Assembly: GCA_018266575.1 (NCBI GenBank) | Contig: JAFEAE010000013.1 | Coordinates: 45,450 to 109,449, forward strand | DNA: 64,000 nucleotides | DNA from: Bacteroidota bacterium | GTDB taxonomy: Bacteria > Bacteroidota > Bacteroidia > Chitinophagales > Chitinophagaceae | Reading direction: 5' to 3' | Shown: positions 63,560 through 64,000 of the stretch, in pieces | Layout of the letters: each line of letters opens with the position of its first letter | Position numbering within the stretch: the first letter of the stretch is position 1 | Position numbers and translations under genes: made by a program | Notes under the pieces: generated by a model | Seen by the model: the letters and a program-made list of their open reading frames with translations, nothing else | Told to the model about the DNA's origin: nothing | Databases searched by the model: none

Positions 63560-63613
63560 AATTAATTAGGAATTAAAAATTATTAATTAATAGTTTTTAA
63601 TTCCTAATTAATT
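63560..63613 (+). terminator. Long A+T-rich hairpin downstream of the M13 peptidase gene
   Basis: A perfect 20-bp inverted repeat pairs 63560-63579 with 63594-63613 around a 14-nt loop, 10 bp after the stop codon. The sequence belongs to the A+T repeat family seen at 32772, 44508 and 53135. It may serve as a terminator, though no clean T tract follows. Confidence 0.55.
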
Positions 63614-63643
63614 TATGTACCCAGCTTTTGAATTACTATTAAG

Positions 63644-63691
63644 CATCGTTGCGTCGCACTCTTGTACGGAGAGAATTCTATTGAGCGCTGA
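63644..63691. repeat. Partial copy of the left part of the MITE-like element
   Basis: The 26 bp from CATCGTTGCGTCGCACTCTT to ACGG match 31829-31854 exactly, and AATTCTATTGAG also recurs, giving about 48 bp of near identity. The matching right end is not seen before the window ends. Confidence 0.7.
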
Positions 63692-64000
63692 TGAATAGTA
63701 GGTTAGTTAGAACTTTGGTTTCTCTGGCGGGTCTCTGCATCAGGATTTTAAAACACAATTTTTCTTGCGGGACCCGCCGCTGAATTTACGGCGAGTCCCG
63801 CAAATGCTTCGTGAGTGTGCAGATTCGTGCGGCGGAGACTCGCCTGAGAACTTAATAGAATTTCCACTGTACACGAGTGCGACCTTTAGATTTGGTTCTT
63901 TGAAATAATGGCGAAGGAAAAAATAAATTTGAAAAGAAGAGAGGTGCACTATGAGTGCGACTGGAAGTTTCGTTCCGCGTTGCGTATTAGACCTCCCTTC
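63692..64000. other. GC-richer structured intergenic end
   Basis: No supported gene was found in these 309 bp. Nested inverted repeats are present: gcgggac (63767-63773) with gtcccgc (63795-63801) around cgccg...cggcg. An outer pair is ggcgggtctctgc (about 63726) with gcggagactcgcc (about 63832). Motifs such as gtacacgagtgcgac near 63869 echo the MITE-like ends. Confidence 0.4.

Noticed and set aside
1..64000. CRISPR arrays, tRNA or rRNA genes
   Set aside because: No regularly spaced direct repeats and no cloverleaf or rRNA-like sequence were seen by eye.

Overview
The window is chromosomal DNA from a member of the Bacteroidota, most likely the Chitinophagaceae or a close family. The evidence is a low G+C content, many small lipoproteins, TAnnTTTG-type promoter elements, mostly no Shine-Dalgarno sites, and a CTnDOT-type tra cluster. 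No rRNA, tRNA or CRISPR array was seen. The left edge cuts a Crp/Fnr-type regulator.

Region by region. 0-2 kb: end of the regulator, an O-methyltransferase and a tandem-domain lipoprotein. 2-3.1 kb: about 0.8 kb without convincing genes, then a tiny membrane protein and a structured leader. 3.1-16.3 kb: one co-directional type IV secretion module (traE, traF, traG, three traI-like genes, traJ, traK, a traL-like gene, traM, traN) with two unusual passengers, a lipoprotein with a permuted papain-like Cys/His signature and a short GNAT acetyltransferase. Integrase, relaxase, coupling protein and traO/P/Q are absent from the window, so this is an isolated or truncated transfer module.

17-29.5 kb: a stress or low-oxygen neighbourhood with PolX DNA polymerase, a lipoprotein, B12-dependent ribonucleotide reductase, two small hypotheticals, a DUF892 ferritin-like protein, a dienelactone-hydrolase-like protein, an hsp20 remnant, a PAS/GAF histidine kinase and a polymer-forming membrane protein. 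Four transcription units here carry a shared palindrome, ATGAC-N4-GTCAT or an N1 variant. In each case it lies about 32-34 bp upstream of a TAnnTT-type -7 box, which is the geometry of a class II Crp/Fnr activator. This putative regulon is the most interesting signal in the window.

29.9-39.2 kb: housekeeping and accessory genes: Bcr/CflA exporter, DoxX, ECF sigma factor with a membrane partner, GH172/DUF2961 enzyme, aldo/keto reductase, DinB, Lrp regulator with a DMT exporter. 39.5-46.5 kb: a complete TetR-controlled ABC efflux operon resembling E. coli CecR/YbhGFSR, with the ATPase split into two genes and a TolC partner added. 46.7-57.8 kb: lipoprotein, hexuronate-type MFS transporter, type II NADH dehydrogenase, an ABC pair, mannonate dehydratase, a GH110 galactosidase and a phosphocholine-type phospholipase C. 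58.4-63.5 kb: a paralogue of the 1.2-kb lipoprotein, DUF1543, SnoaL-like, TMEM220 and VOC proteins and an M13 metallopeptidase. Intergenic spaces from 31 kb onward carry dispersed repeats, including a 289-bp MITE-like element with 18-bp perfect terminal inverted repeats.
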